Positions 35,938 to 44,675 of a DNA stretch of 64,000 bases are shown piece by piece (position 1 is the first letter of the stretch; each line of letters begins with the position of its first letter). Source of the stretch: Euzebya sp. (GTDB lineage: Bacteria > Actinomycetota > Nitriliruptoria > Euzebyales > Euzebyaceae); the NCBI RefSeq assembly GCF_964222135.1, contig NZ_CAXQBR010000089.1:34022-98021 (forward strand), given 5' to 3'. The translations under genes were made by a program, and so were the position numbers. Under the pieces are notes generated by a model that saw only the letters and a program-made list of their open reading frames with translations, was not told the DNA's origin and did not search any database.

Positions 35938-37278
35938 CTAGAGCGCCGCGAGCTGCTCGACCGGTCGGGGCGGGTCCGGTCGGGGTGGATCTGGTCGGGG
36001 TGGATCGCGGCTGATCTCGTGACCCACGTCGGTGACCCAGCGGCGCCGTCCGGGTGGCCCGTCGAGGTGATGGGTGCCGGCGGACTTGCGGGCGTGGTGG
36101 TCGCGGCACAGCCAGGCGAGCTCGTCGAGCACGGTCCGTCCGCTGAACGCCCAATCGCGGACGTGGTCGATCTCCAGGAGGTGGGTGGAGCGGCAGTGCG
36201 GCACCTCGCACTCATAGCCCCTGGCCAGCATCGCGGTGCGTTGGTGGGCGGTGGCTTGGCGGCCGAGATGGACGACGGACCGGATGTCGACGCCGTCGCG
36301 GATGACGTAGGCGAGGTGGGCGTCGGGGATGAGGGCCCTTGCCGCGGCCAGCGACACCTCGCCGACGCCCTCGATGCGGCAGGTCTCGTCGGGATCGACC
36401 GTGCCTCGGGTGAGCGCGCTGAGCGAGACGTTGACGACCACCTGGGTCTGACGTCCCGCTCGCCGGGGTGTCGTGGCTACCGGCCCACCGTCGGACGTCG
36501 CGGATCCGTGGGTCTCCCCGGTCCCTGTGCGGTCCACATCACCCGCGGGTCGGGTGGCGGCGCCACGTTCGAGCACGTCGATGAGCGCGTCGAAGTGGTA
36601 GGCGGCGTCTGGCTCGCGACGACCACCGGCGTGTGCGTCCTTGAAGATCCGGTCGTGGTCAGCCCGCAGCGCGGCATCGAAGCGAGCGCCCATGTCGGCC
36701 GGACCGGACAGGACGGCCCGCCACTCGCCATCGGTCTCGGTCCAGGTCCGACAGGACCGACGGGCGTGGTGGCGCCGGCGACGACTGTCCCGGTCCGGGT
36801 CTGCGGCCGCGTGACGGTCACGGCAGGTGCGGCGCAGGTCGTCCAACGACTCGACGCCGGCGCGTTCGATCAGATCGTCCTGGGCAGAGGGATCGACCGC
36901 GGCGACCTCCGCGATGGCGGCAGCCTGATCATCCGACAGTCGGCCGGTCCGGACCGCCGCGGTGGTCCCGGTCTGTGACGCGAGCTTGGTGGAGGTGGCG
37001 AGCTGCTTGCGGGCTGCCGACGTCGACGTGCCGGTCGTGCGGGCCAGGTAGGCGGCAGCGGCCTTGGTGCCCTTCGGTCCCTCGCCGGACACGTCGGCGG
37101 CCCGACGGGCCATGATCGTCACCGCCCCGTCGACCCGTCGCTTGATCGCCGCCAAGCTCTCGATGACCGCACGCACCTCACCATCGGGGATGGCATCGGG
37201 GTCCAACCGGTCCGTGACGCTGGCGACCGAGGCGGCCAGGTCGGCCACCTGCTCGAGTGTCACGTCTCCCGCGTTCAC
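35938..37278 (-). CDS. DUF222 / HNH endonuclease (13E12-like)
   Basis: The protein has 446 residues from GTG 37278. The helical DUF222 region covers about residues 1-250, and the HNH nuclease domain near residue 365 has [17 protein letters not shown] and [13 protein letters not shown], giving a Cys-bounded finger and the catalytic histidines. The C-terminus has RPDPP repeats. This is the architecture of the 13E12 repeat family of mycobacteria, multicopy genes of unclear role. The promoter carries TTGACA-N16-TACACT and an SOS-like box, consistent with DNA-damage control known for some mycobacterial relatives. Confidence 0.85.
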   Translation of the reverse strand: MNAGDVTLEQVADLAASVASVTDRLDPDAIPDGEVRAVIESLAAIKRRVDGAVTIMARRAADVSGEGPKGTKAAAAYLARTTGTSTSAARKQLATSTKLASQTGTTAAVRTGRLSDDQAAAIAEVAAVDPSAQDDLIERAGVESLDDLRRTCRDRHAAADPDRDSRRRRHHARRSCRTWTETDGEWRAVLSGPADMGARFDAALRADHDRIFKDAHAGGRREPDAAYHFDALIDVLERGAATRPAGDVDRTGTGETHGSATSDGGPVATTPRRAGRQTQVVVNVSLSALTRGTVDPDETCRIEGVGEVSLAAARALIPDAHLAYVIRDGVDIRSVVHLGRQATAHQRTAMLARGYECEVPHCRSTHLLEIDHVRDWAFSGRTVLDELAWLCRDHHARKSAGTHHLDGPPGRRRWVTDVGHEISRDPPRPDPPRPDPPRPVEQLAAL

Positions 37279-37279
37279 A

Positions 37280-37294
37280 CGAACAAGTGTACGA
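37280..37294 (-). promoter_or_regulatory. LexA-like SOS box before the HNH gene
   Basis: CGAAC-AAGT-GTACGA differs at one position from the actinobacterial LexA site (CGAAC-N4-GTTCG). It overlaps the -10 TACACT of a strong minus-strand promoter whose TTGACA lies 16 bases further upstream. LexA bound here would block transcription. Confidence 0.65.
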
Positions 37295-37437
37295 ATCGAC
37301 GCTCCCTTGTCAAGGTGTTTTCGCAGGTCAGGGCGCGTTTGGAGGGTGTGGCGACTGGTGTGGTTCGTGTCGATCCGAAGGGGTGCCAGAGGTCGTGTCC
37401 CCGTCGAGGGCGATCCGCCTGGCAGGCTCAGCGGGCC

Positions 37438-37770
37438 ATGGACGTGTTCCGCTCCCTCGCCCTGTTCGCCGTCGCCGCGGTCGCCGAGATCGGCGGCGCC
37501 TACCTGGTGTGGCAGGGTGTCCGCGACGACCGTGGGTGGCCCTGGGTGGTGCTGGGCGGCCTCGCCCTCACCGCCTACGGCCTGATCGCCACCTTCCAGC
37601 CGGAGGCGAGCTTCGGCCGGATCTTCGCCGCCTACGGCGGCATCTTCATCGTCGGCTCGTTGCTGTGGGGGATGGCGTTCGAGGGGTTCCGGCCCGACCG
37701 CTGGGACGTCGTCGGCGGGGCGATCTGCCTGGTCGGCATGGCCGTGATCATGTACGCCCCGCGGACCTGA
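37438..37770 (+). CDS. YnfA / UPF0060 small membrane protein
   Basis: The protein has 110 residues and four helices. Family landmarks are [11 protein letters not shown] in helix 1, [30 protein letters not shown] and [15 protein letters not shown]0060 proteins resemble small multidrug exporters but their transport role is not settled. The gene is divergent from the HNH gene and appears monocistronic. Confidence 0.9.
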   Translation: MDVFRSLALFAVAAVAEIGGAYLVWQGVRDDRGWPWVVLGGLALTAYGLIATFQPEASFGRIFAAYGGIFIVGSLLWGMAFEGFRPDRWDVVGGAICLVGMAVIMYAPRT

Positions 37771-37790
37771 CGGATCACGATCGACGGCGC

Positions 37791-38291
37791 CTACGCGGCC
37801 GGCGTCCCCGCCAGCAGCGCATCCATCTGGCCCATGCTCTGCTGCATGCCCTCCTCCATGCCCATGGCGACGAGGTCCTGCATGGCCTCGGTGGAGGCGA
37901 AGGTGGACACGACGGTCATCACCGTGCCCCCGCCCTCGCGGTCGGCCAGGTCCAGGACCATCGTGGTCGTGGGCATGTCGGGGTTCGGTGTGCCGTCGGG
38001 GTCGGCGAAGGAGTCCTCGAGCTCGAGGTGTCGCGGCGCGTCGACGGCGATGACGTCCCAGATGCCCCCGTGGACGTCGCCCTCGGGCCCGGTCATCGTG
38101 TAGTGGACCCGGCCGCCCGGCGTCAGGTCGTGGGCGTGGACGGTCGCGGGGTAGGTGGGCGGCCCCCACCAGCGCTCGAGCTGGCGCGGGTCGGCGTAGA
38201 GCTGCCACACGCGGTCGACGGGTGCGTCGAACTCCGCGGTGACGGTCATGGTGGCGGCGTCGGTGTCCTTCTGGACGTCGGTGACGGGCAT
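37791..38291 (-). CDS. SRPBCC (AHSA1-like) protein
   Basis: The protein has 166 residues and is a START/Bet-v1-like domain of the AHSA1 type: AEFDAPVDRVWQLYADPRQLERWWGPP, GGRVHYTMTGPEG and VMTVVSTFASTEAMQ. It probably binds a hydrophobic ligand. It follows the ArsR gene after 18 bases and forms an operon with it, a common ArsR-AHSA1 pairing. Confidence 0.85.
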   Translation of the reverse strand: MPVTDVQKDTDAATMTVTAEFDAPVDRVWQLYADPRQLERWWGPPTYPATVHAHDLTPGGRVHYTMTGPEGDVHGGIWDVIAVDAPRHLELEDSFADPDGTPNPDMPTTTMVLDLADREGGGTVMTVVSTFASTEAMQDLVAMGMEEGMQQSMGQMDALLAGTPAA

Positions 38292-38309
38292 GGCGGCTGT
38301 CCTCTCGGA

Positions 38310-38651
38310 TCAGGTGGGGTCGTCGTCGGCGAGGAGCGCGTCGACGGCGTCGATGCGCGCCCGCCACAGGGCTTCGAGGTGGTCGAGGACCCGGGTGGCC
38401 TCGCGGACGGCGTGGATGTCGGTGCGGACGCGCTGCTCACGGCCGTGCGGGTGCTTGGTCACCAGCCCGGCCCGCTCGAGCACGGCCACGTGCTTCTGGA
38501 CGGCCGCGAAGCTCATCGCGTAGTGCCGCGCCAGCGCGGACACCGACAGCTCGCCGTCCATCGATCGCCGCAGGATGTCGCGACGGGTGGTGTCGGCCAG
38601 CGCGTGGAGCAACCGGTCGGCCCGTTCGTCGTCGATCAGATCTACAACCAT
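38310..38651 (-). CDS. ArsR-family regulator
   Basis: The protein has 113 residues and a winged helix (LADTTRRDILRRSMDGELSV, ALARHYAMSFAAVQKHVAVL as recognition helix, ERAGLVTKHPHGREQ as wing). It lacks the CxC metal site of metalloregulators, consistent with the ArsR-AHSA1 subgroup. The start codon lies inside a perfect palindrome, so tight autoregulation is likely. Confidence 0.85.
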   Translation of the reverse strand: MVVDLIDDERADRLLHALADTTRRDILRRSMDGELSVSALARHYAMSFAAVQKHVAVLERAGLVTKHPHGREQRVRTDIHAVREATRVLDHLEALWRARIDAVDALLADDDPT

Positions 38652-38661
38652 CTGGTTGTAG
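38642..38661. promoter_or_regulatory. ArsR operator over start codon
   Basis: CTACAACC-ATCT-GGTTGTAG is a perfect palindrome covering the ATG at 38649-38651 and the likely transcription start. A repressor here would block both initiation and escape. Confidence 0.7.
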
Positions 38662-38691
38662 GTTGTACCTCGATCTCGCCGATGGTGTCAA
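38662..38691 (-). promoter_or_regulatory. Promoter of ArsR/SRPBCC operon
   Basis: On the minus strand TTGACA (38686-38691), an 18-base spacer and TACAAC (38662-38667) form a good vegetative promoter. Transcription would start a few bases from the ATG, giving a near-leaderless message. Confidence 0.65.
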
Positions 38692-38703
38692 CGACGCGTG
38701 GGC

Positions 38704-39177
38704 TCAGGGTGCGAGGCTGGCCGCGAACACCATCGCCGCCACGACGATGGTCAGGATCGACACCACCTGGATGAGGGTCTGCCGGCCGACGTAGGTCAGG
38801 AGGTCCTGGCGCCACTCCGCCCGCAGCGCCTCGCCCTGGACGAGCGCCGCGGTGACATCGCGTCGGAGGTCGACGACCTCTTTGGCGAGGGCCCGGACAT
38901 CCGACCGCAGCTCGGAGAACTCCTCCTTGGTGGCGAACGCCTTCAGGTCGTCCTTGGTGGCGAACGCCTTGAGATCGTCCTTGGTGGCGAACGCCTTGAA
39001 GTCGTCCTTGGTGGCGAACGCCTTGAGCTGGTCCTCGGTGGCGAACCCGCGCAGCTCCTCCCGCAGATCGTCTCGCGTCACCGTCTGGTCGAGCCGGGCC
39101 ACGAGTCGCGCTTCGAGCTCGCGGAGGTCGTCTTTGATCGCGACGCGGTCGCCACCGCCCTCGGGTAGGTGCGCCAT
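38704..39177 (-). CDS. Coiled-coil protein with C-terminal membrane anchor
   Basis: The protein has 157 residues. A helical start is followed by five nine-residue repeats (FATKDDLKA type), then a coiled coil and a single hydrophobic helix near the C-terminus (TLIQVVSILTIVVAAMVFAA). It probably oligomerises and is tail-anchored. I know similar repeat proteins only as hypotheticals. ATG 39177 is preceded by GAGAGGAGG at some distance; a GTG one codon earlier is also possible. Confidence 0.6.
   Translation of the reverse strand: MAHLPEGGGDRVAIKDDLRELEARLVARLDQTVTRDDLREELRGFATEDQLKAFATKDDFKAFATKDDLKAFATKDDLKAFATKEEFSELRSDVRALAKEVVDLRRDVTAALVQGEALRAEWRQDLLTYVGRQTLIQVVSILTIVVAAMVFAASLAP
38921..39050 (-). 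repeat. Five tandem 27-bp repeats inside a coding region
   Basis: The unit GTCCTTGGTGGCGAACGCCT with a variable seven-base tail recurs five times, encoding the FATKDDLKA repeats. The inner copies are nearly identical, which suggests recent copy-number change. Confidence 0.7.
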
Positions 39178-39271
39178 CACCGTCCGCGTCGCCTCCTCTC
39201 CGAGGACCTGTCGCAGCTGGCCCTCCTAGTGTGCGCGATCGTCGGCGGTCACGTCCATGGGTTCACCTCCG

Positions 39272-41101
39272 TCAGGCTGCGCGCGACCGGGGGTCAGTCC
39301 GGTCCGGCCGGGCGCACCACAGGCGGACCCCGATGATGTCGGAGGGGTCGGGCAGGGCGTCGACGGCGACGTCCTCCTCGACGGTGAGCGCACCCGGTGC
39401 CATCCACCAGCCCGAGCCCGTCGGCAGCACCCGGGCGAGGACCAGCGCGCCGGTGGGATCGAACCCGCCCTCGGCACCGGGCCCCGGCCACGGCCAGGAC
39501 GCCCGGACCTCCGTGCCGTCGTCCAGGGCCCGGAGGCACGCCCCGTCGGTGTCGGCGTCCAGCCGCCACCACCACCGGCGCCGGGTCGCCGCCCACCGCC
39601 GCAGGAGCGCCAGCTCGTCGTCGGCCAGTAGCGGTCCGACCTCACGGATCACCCGGGCCAACCCGGCGCGGTGGTGCAGGAGATCGTCGACCAGCATCTC
39701 CTCGGGCAGGTGACCGAGCTGCAACCCGCGCCGTTCGACGTCGTGGCGCTGGTGGGCGTCGAGGTCGCCGCAGCCAGCCATCACCAGGTAGGCGTTGGCC
39801 CGGGCGTGCAGGCACCTCGCCCGATCGAGGGCGGTGGCGCCCGCCGGGGCCAGCAGGGCATCGCAGATCCGGTGCAGCGGATGGCTGTCGGGCAGGTGGC
39901 CGAGCAGCGCAGCCGTCCTGCTCCGATCGCCCACGATCGTGTGCACCTGCGCGGCGACGGCCACCACCTCCGGGACGTCCGGAGCGGTCCGCAGGGCGGC
40001 GTCGATGTCGCTGAGGGCGTGGGCGAGCGACCCCGTCCGCAGGTGGTGGGCGGCGCGCAGGTGGTGCAGAGGGGCGCGGAGGGCGCGGGGCGCACCCGGC
40101 AGCAGGGTGTCGACCAGTGCGCGGGTTCCCACCTCCGCACCTGCCGTGACCGCCAGGTGGTCAACGGTGCGCCAGTCACGCAGCGGGGCGAGGACCCGTT
40201 CGCCGGTCCGCCCCTCCAACGGGTCGTCCACACCGAGGCCGAACCGGCCGATGAGGCGGCCCAGCTCGAGCAGCTCGGTGAGCTGCTCGTCCGGCAGCTC
40301 GCTGGGCAGGAGCTCGTTGGCCGTGTTCCCCCGTGCGTGTGGCGGTAGGGCCAGCGACGTCGTGCCGGGCCGGCCGACGTAGCCGAGGTCGTGGGGCAGC
40401 GACGCGGCCTCGAGCACCTCGGCCAGCGGCGCGACCGCGGTCTCGTGGAACAGCGTCGGGTCCGCGGCCATCTCGCCGAGGACCAGCGCCTCGAGCGGCA
40501 GGACGGCCGGCCCGCCGCGGTCGGCGACACGCTCGATCGCCGTCGCCGCCGTTGCCGACAGACGTGCGGCCACGTCGGTCGTACCGCCCTCGGTCCTGCA
40601 CCCCCGGACCAGCAGGGTCGCGTCGAGGAGCTGCACCGCGATCAGATCGCCGGCGCGGAACTGCCGCAACCAGCCGGGAGGGCCGTGCAGCAGACGACGC
40701 CCGGACCGGGTCACCCGGCGGGCCGTCGGCGGGGTCAGGTGCGCACTGGTCCCCAGCCTGAGGACCTCGCCGGTCGTGGCGAGGATCCCCCGCTCGGCGG
40801 GGACGCCGTAGACGCCGAGGTCGGGGTCGAGCTCCAGGTGGTCCCCGGCGACCTCCGCCGCGGAGAGCCGGTGGCGGAGGATCGCGCCGTCGAGGAGGAG
40901 GGGCAGCAGGTACGGCTCGCCGTTGGGCGCGACGTCGACGATGCCCAGGGCGCGGAGGAGGCCGAGGTGGGTGCGTCGGAGCCGGTCCAGCTGGTCGGGA
41001 TCGTCGAGCATCCGGCAGACGTCGGCCCAGCTCGGCAGCTGACCGGTGGCGCTGCGCAGGTCGGGAGCGGGCAGATCGGGCGGAAGGTCGGTTGGCGCCA
41101 T
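39272..41101 (-). CDS. Large protein of unknown function
   Basis: The protein has 609 residues from ATG 41101, which has AGGAG upstream. There is no signal peptide or membrane helix. The first 120 residues look alpha/beta, the middle is rich in short Ala/Leu helices that could be tetratricopeptide-like (HALSDIDAALRTAPDVPEVV), and the last 120 include a tryptophan-rich strand region (RRRWWWRLD, SWPWPGPG). I do not recognise a family. Codon use matches its neighbours, so it is probably a real gene. Confidence 0.65.
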   Translation of the reverse strand: MAPTDLPPDLPAPDLRSATGQLPSWADVCRMLDDPDQLDRLRRTHLGLLRALGIVDVAPNGEPYLLPLLLDGAILRHRLSAAEVAGDHLELDPDLGVYGVPAERGILATTGEVLRLGTSAHLTPPTARRVTRSGRRLLHGPPGWLRQFRAGDLIAVQLLDATLLVRGCRTEGGTTDVAARLSATAATAIERVADRGGPAVLPLEALVLGEMAADPTLFHETAVAPLAEVLEAASLPHDLGYVGRPGTTSLALPPHARGNTANELLPSELPDEQLTELLELGRLIGRFGLGVDDPLEGRTGERVLAPLRDWRTVDHLAVTAGAEVGTRALVDTLLPGAPRALRAPLHHLRAAHHLRTGSLAHALSDIDAALRTAPDVPEVVAVAAQVHTIVGDRSRTAALLGHLPDSHPLHRICDALLAPAGATALDRARCLHARANAYLVMAGCGDLDAHQRHDVERRGLQLGHLPEEMLVDDLLHHRAGLARVIREVGPLLADDELALLRRWAATRRRWWWRLDADTDGACLRALDDGTEVRASWPWPGPGAEGGFDPTGALVLARVLPTGSGWWMAPGALTVEEDVAVDALPDPSDIIGVRLWCARPDRTDPRSRAA

Positions 41102-41244
41102 CGGCTACTCCTGGTCCACGGGCAGGCTGACGCCAGCCCCGTCGCGCACCCCAGCCGGCGGCTCCGGCTGCGGTCTGGAGCAGACGGTACGGCGTGGCCT
41201 CCGGCCGCGCGAGCGCGGGGTGTGGACAACTCCCCGGCGCCCGG

Positions 41245-42540
41245 TCAGCCGGCTGCGCGGCGCTCCACCTCCACCGCGGTGGCCGGGGACAGGACATCGG
41301 GACCGCCGACGACCCACGCCCGTCGGACCCGGTCGATCTCGAGGAGGTTCCACACCGCCGCGTTGGCACGCGGCTCCATGCCGTCGGCCAGGAGCAGCAG
41401 CGCCCCCGTCTGCGCTGCAGCGGGTCCGGCGGCGAGGGTGTCGGGCCAGTTCCGCCCGGTGGCGAGCCAGACGCGCTGGGTGTCGACCCCGCGGGACCGG
41501 GCCAGGTCGGCCAGCGCGACGAGGTCTCGTACCGGTTCGCGCCGGCGACCCGCGACACGGTGAGACCGAGGCCGAGGAGCTCACCCTCGACCGCCTCGGA
41601 CACCGCCTCCGCCGCGGCGAGCCCCGCCACCGCGACCGCGTCGGGCCACCCGCGTGCCGGATCGGCCGAGGCGCCCTGGACGACGTAGGCGCGGTCGCCC
41701 GGCAGCTGCTCGGCCACCCGCGCGGCGGTGTCGAACCGGGTCGCCCCGCCGATCCGCTCGACGGCGTCGAGGTCCCCTCCCTCCACCATCTGGGCCAGCC
41801 GCGCCTCCACCGCCGGACCGAGCGCGGTCGCGTCGCCCAGCAGCACGACGCGGCGGGCGCGGAGGCGGCGGATCTCCTCCTCCCCCGCGGTCGGGAGGGG
41901 GTCGGTCGGTGACAGCAGCAGCGGGCCGTCGAGGGCCCCGGCGAGGGGGGCGCCGGCCAGCGCGTCGGCGTAGCCGTCGGCGCGGGCCAGCACGACGGCG
42001 TCGGCCCGGTCGAACGCCTCGCGGGACACCGCGACCGCGGTCTCGATGCGGTCGGGGCCGGCGATGCGGACCCCCACGCCGGGGGACACCGCCAGGTCCA
42101 GGGGGCCGACCAGCCCGGTCGGAGGGGCGTCGTCGATGACCACGGGCACGCCGGTCGTGCCCTCGACCGCCACGAGGTCGGCGAGGTCGCAGTGGCAGCC
42201 GGAGTCCTGGGTGTAGGACTCCCACACCAGGCTGCCGGCGTCGGCGGTCCAGGCGAGGTCGCGGTGAAGCCCCTCGTGGCGGGGGAGGGGTGACTGCGCG
42301 CCGGTGGCGAGGTCGTGCAGCCACAGCTCGGTCCCCCCGCGGACGTAGGCGACGTGGCGACCGTCGGGGGACACGGCGGGGTCGCTCACGTCACCGGCGT
42401 CCCCATCGACGAGCAGGTCCACGCCCGAGCCGAGGTCGCGGGCAACCCGGAACAGCTCGTGCCGGCCGGTGCGCAGCGGCGGCCGGCCCGGCCCCACCGA
42501 GGACGAGCAGGACCGACAGCGCCACCGCCGCGACGCGCAT
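41245..42540 (-). pseudogene. CWB2 surface protein, two frameshifts
   Basis: ATG 42540 opens a good signal peptide (MRVAAVALSVLLVLGGAGP). After about 25 residues the frame changes near 42480 into a short beta-propeller part (SPDGRHVAYVRGG) and CWB2 modules (GPDRIETAVAVS, YADALAGAPLAG, VVLLGDATALG). At RYET near 41530 the frame changes again, into LVALADLARSRGVDTQRVWL and a final module ending at 41245. The propeller is much shorter than in the intact homologues, so a deletion is also likely. Confidence 0.75.
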
Positions 42541-42628
42541 GCGCCTTGGACGCCGGGGAGCGGACCGGCGATGCGCAGATGATCGTCGACGACCCGTTGC
42601 ACGCGATGAGCGCCCTCTGACCGCAGCA

Positions 42629-43903
42629 CTATGCCCGGACGCCGTCGCGCCCGTCGAGGTCCGAGATCAGCAGATCGACGACGGCCTCCTCCTCCACGGC
42701 GACGCCCCGGTAGCCCATCACCTCCGCCAACGCAGGGTCCCAAGGGGTTGAGCTCGTCGCAGGCCCGAGCGACAGCAGATCCCCGGCCCGCCGCTCGACC
42801 GCATCGGTGTAGTCGGTCGCACCCAGCCGCCATGGCGACCCGGACGCGCCGAGGCGGTCGAGCACCCTCCCCGCGATCTGCACGCCCGGCCAGTCGAAGT
42901 CGCCGTGGTAGGCGACGTGGACCCCGTCCGCGACCGCCAGGTCGAGCAGGCGCATGACCGCGACGACCGGGTTGCCCGCCACGCACACGAGCGGGGCACA
43001 GCGGCGGCCGAGCTCGTCGGCCGCCTCGGCCATGACCGAGAGGTTCTCACAGGCGAACCACCGGCCGGTCGCGAACCGGGGAGGGTCGGCGACCAGCATC
43101 CGCAGGGTCAGCCACACCGGTTGCCCGGGAGTCGCGCCCAGGAGCCGGTCGACCGGCCCGTCACCCACCGCCGGGAGGTTCAGGACGCACACCCGGCTGG
43201 TCAGGTCGTCGAGGAGCACGCCCATGGCGGCCCACGACTCCCGCACACCCTCCGCCCCCGGCAGCTGCGGCGCACCGACCGCGGTGCGGATCGCCTCGAG
43301 CACCAGCCCGGCCAGTGGCGTACCGGCATCCAGGGCGTGGGCGGCGCCCAGGGCCTCGTTCGCCAACCGCGCTCGTCGCGTCCCACCCCTGACGGGCAGG
43401 CGCACCAGCACCGCCTCGAGCTGCTCGAGCAGCGACCGGGCCACCGCCGGATCCGAGGCCGACGCGCGCCGCAACCTGCCGGACGTCGCCGTCGCCTCGG
43501 CCCACCCGTCCAGCCAGGCCACCCGGTCGTCCACCGCCCGGGCCGCATCGACCACCGCTCCCCAGGCGCTGTCGTGCGCAGCCCGCTGACCGGCCCGGTC
43601 GGGGATCGGGCCGTCGAGGACCTCGAGGGCCTCGGCGACGGAGTCGGCCAGACCGCCGCCCTGCAACCCCTCTGCGATCCGGTCGAGGGGGATCCGCAGG
43701 CGACGGGCCCGGGACGGCGTGGTGCCCAGCAGCGCCGCGACCGCCCGTCGCTCCTCGTCCGAGGGGTCACCGAGCGTCACCGTCCCGTCGGGCGCGCCCC
43801 CCGCCGACAGGTGGTCGCGCATCCGGGTGCGCAGGCGGTGCAGCGCCGGCCCTCCGAGGACCTGTCGCAGGCGGTCGGTACGCTCCTCGCGCATCGCCCC
43901 CAT
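42629..43903 (-). CDS. jetD: JetD-like Wadjet nuclease subunit (TIGR02679/DUF2399)
   Basis: The protein has 424 residues. The N-terminal half matches the TIGR02679-type region (DEERRAVAALLGTTP, LRIPLDRIAEGLQG). The C-terminal DUF2399 half is topoisomerase-VI/toprim-like, with an acidic triad: Glu286 in FACENLSVMAE, and Asp335 and Asp337 in HGDFDWPG. In Wadjet, JetD cuts the DNA that the JetABC condensin has reeled in, so this is the likely effector. In the usual cluster it follows jetC on the same strand; here it is divergent and about 0.8 kb before jetA, with a sigma gene between. Confidence 0.85.
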   Translation of the reverse strand: MGAMREERTDRLRQVLGGPALHRLRTRMRDHLSAGGAPDGTVTLGDPSDEERRAVAALLGTTPSRARRLRIPLDRIAEGLQGGGLADSVAEALEVLDGPIPDRAGQRAAHDSAWGAVVDAARAVDDRVAWLDGWAEATATSGRLRRASASDPAVARSLLEQLEAVLVRLPVRGGTRRARLANEALGAAHALDAGTPLAGLVLEAIRTAVGAPQLPGAEGVRESWAAMGVLLDDLTSRVCVLNLPAVGDGPVDRLLGATPGQPVWLTLRMLVADPPRFATGRWFACENLSVMAEAADELGRRCAPLVCVAGNPVVAVMRLLDLAVADGVHVAYHGDFDWPGVQIAGRVLDRLGASGSPWRLGATDYTDAVERRAGDLLSLGPATSSTPWDPALAEVMGYRGVAVEEEAVVDLLISDLDGRDGVRA

Positions 43904-43918
43904 CGAACCACCTGCTCG

Positions 43919-43946
43919 CGAACCGGCAGGCGACGCCCGGCGATGC
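43919..43946 (+). promoter_or_regulatory. Candidate ECF promoter before sigma gene
   Basis: CGAACC (43919-43924), 16 bases and CGATGC (43941-43946) lie in the 86-bp gap between jetD and the sigma gene. The same two hexamers with the same spacing lie before jetA. GAAC-type -35 and CGAT-type -10 elements are typical of ECF promoters, so autoregulation by the sigma factor is inferred. Confidence 0.6.
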
Positions 43947-43989
43947 GAGGGGCACGACCGCAGGAACAGAGGGAGGGTCAGAGGCCAGG

Positions 43990-44613
43990 GTGGGACCGCA
44001 GAGCTCGGCGAGCAGCCGCCCGCACACCAGCCACCGCCACGCGGGACGCACGCACGCGCAGGACCCGGACCGGCGGCTGATCGAGGCGATCGCCGGCGGG
44101 GACCAGGCGGCCCTCGCGATCCTCATGGCCCGCCACGCCGCGGACCTCGGGCGTGCCGTCCGTGGGTGGGTCGGCGCCGACCACGCCGCCGACGACGTCA
44201 TGGCCGAGGTGCGGCTGGCGGTCTGGACCCACGCCGCCCGCTACCAGCCCCTCGCGACCGTCCGGGCTTGGATGTTCGGCATCGCGCGGAACAAGGCGCG
44301 CCAGCTCCTGCGGAGCCGGTCGCGGCGTCTCGCCCACGAGCGTGCCGAGGACCTCCGGCAGGCCCCCGACCTCGTCGCACGTGAACCGACAGCCGGCCAC
44401 GCCGACCCGGCCGCGGTGCTCCTCGGCTACCCGCGGTCCTCGGGGCTCGGCGCGGCGTTCGACGCGCTGCCGGCGCGGCTGCAGGACCCCCTCCGGCTGC
44501 TGTTCGACCAGCAGATGACCTACGCCGAGATCGCCGCGGTGCTGGACCTGCCCGTCGGGACGGTCAAGCGCCGGGTGTTCGAGGCCCGCGAGCGCCTCCG
44601 CGACGTCCTGTAG
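43990..44613 (+). CDS. ECF sigma factor in the Wadjet locus
   Basis: The protein has 207 residues from GTG 43990, with GAGG just upstream. Sigma region 2 covers LIEAIAGGDQAALAILMARH to TVRAWMFGIARNKAR. Region 4 has LPARLQDPLRLLFDQQMTYA and the helix-turn-helix EIAAVLDLPVGTVKRRV. It sits 62 bases before jetA, whose product starts with a zinc anti-sigma domain. Sigma genes are usually followed by their anti-sigma partner, so the jetA product is the likely partner. Confidence 0.9.
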   Translation: MGPQSSASSRPHTSHRHAGRTHAQDPDRRLIEAIAGGDQAALAILMARHAADLGRAVRGWVGADHAADDVMAEVRLAVWTHAARYQPLATVRAWMFGIARNKARQLLRSRSRRLAHERAEDLRQAPDLVAREPTAGHADPAAVLLGYPRSSGLGAAFDALPARLQDPLRLLFDQQMTYAEIAAVLDLPVGTVKRRVFEARERLRDVL

Positions 44614-44634
44614 CGGCGTCGGCGGAGGAATCAC

Positions 44635-44662
44635 CGAACCACCACCCCGTGGGCGGCGATGC
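44635..44662 (+). promoter_or_regulatory. Candidate ECF promoter before jetA
   Basis: CGAACC (44635-44640), 16 bases and CGATGC (44657-44662) lie in the 62-bp gap between the sigma gene and jetA, matching the element before the sigma gene exactly in both hexamers and spacing. ATG 44676 is only 13 bases downstream, so the jetA message would have a very short leader. Confidence 0.6.
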
Positions 44663-44675
44663 AGGGGTGAGACCC

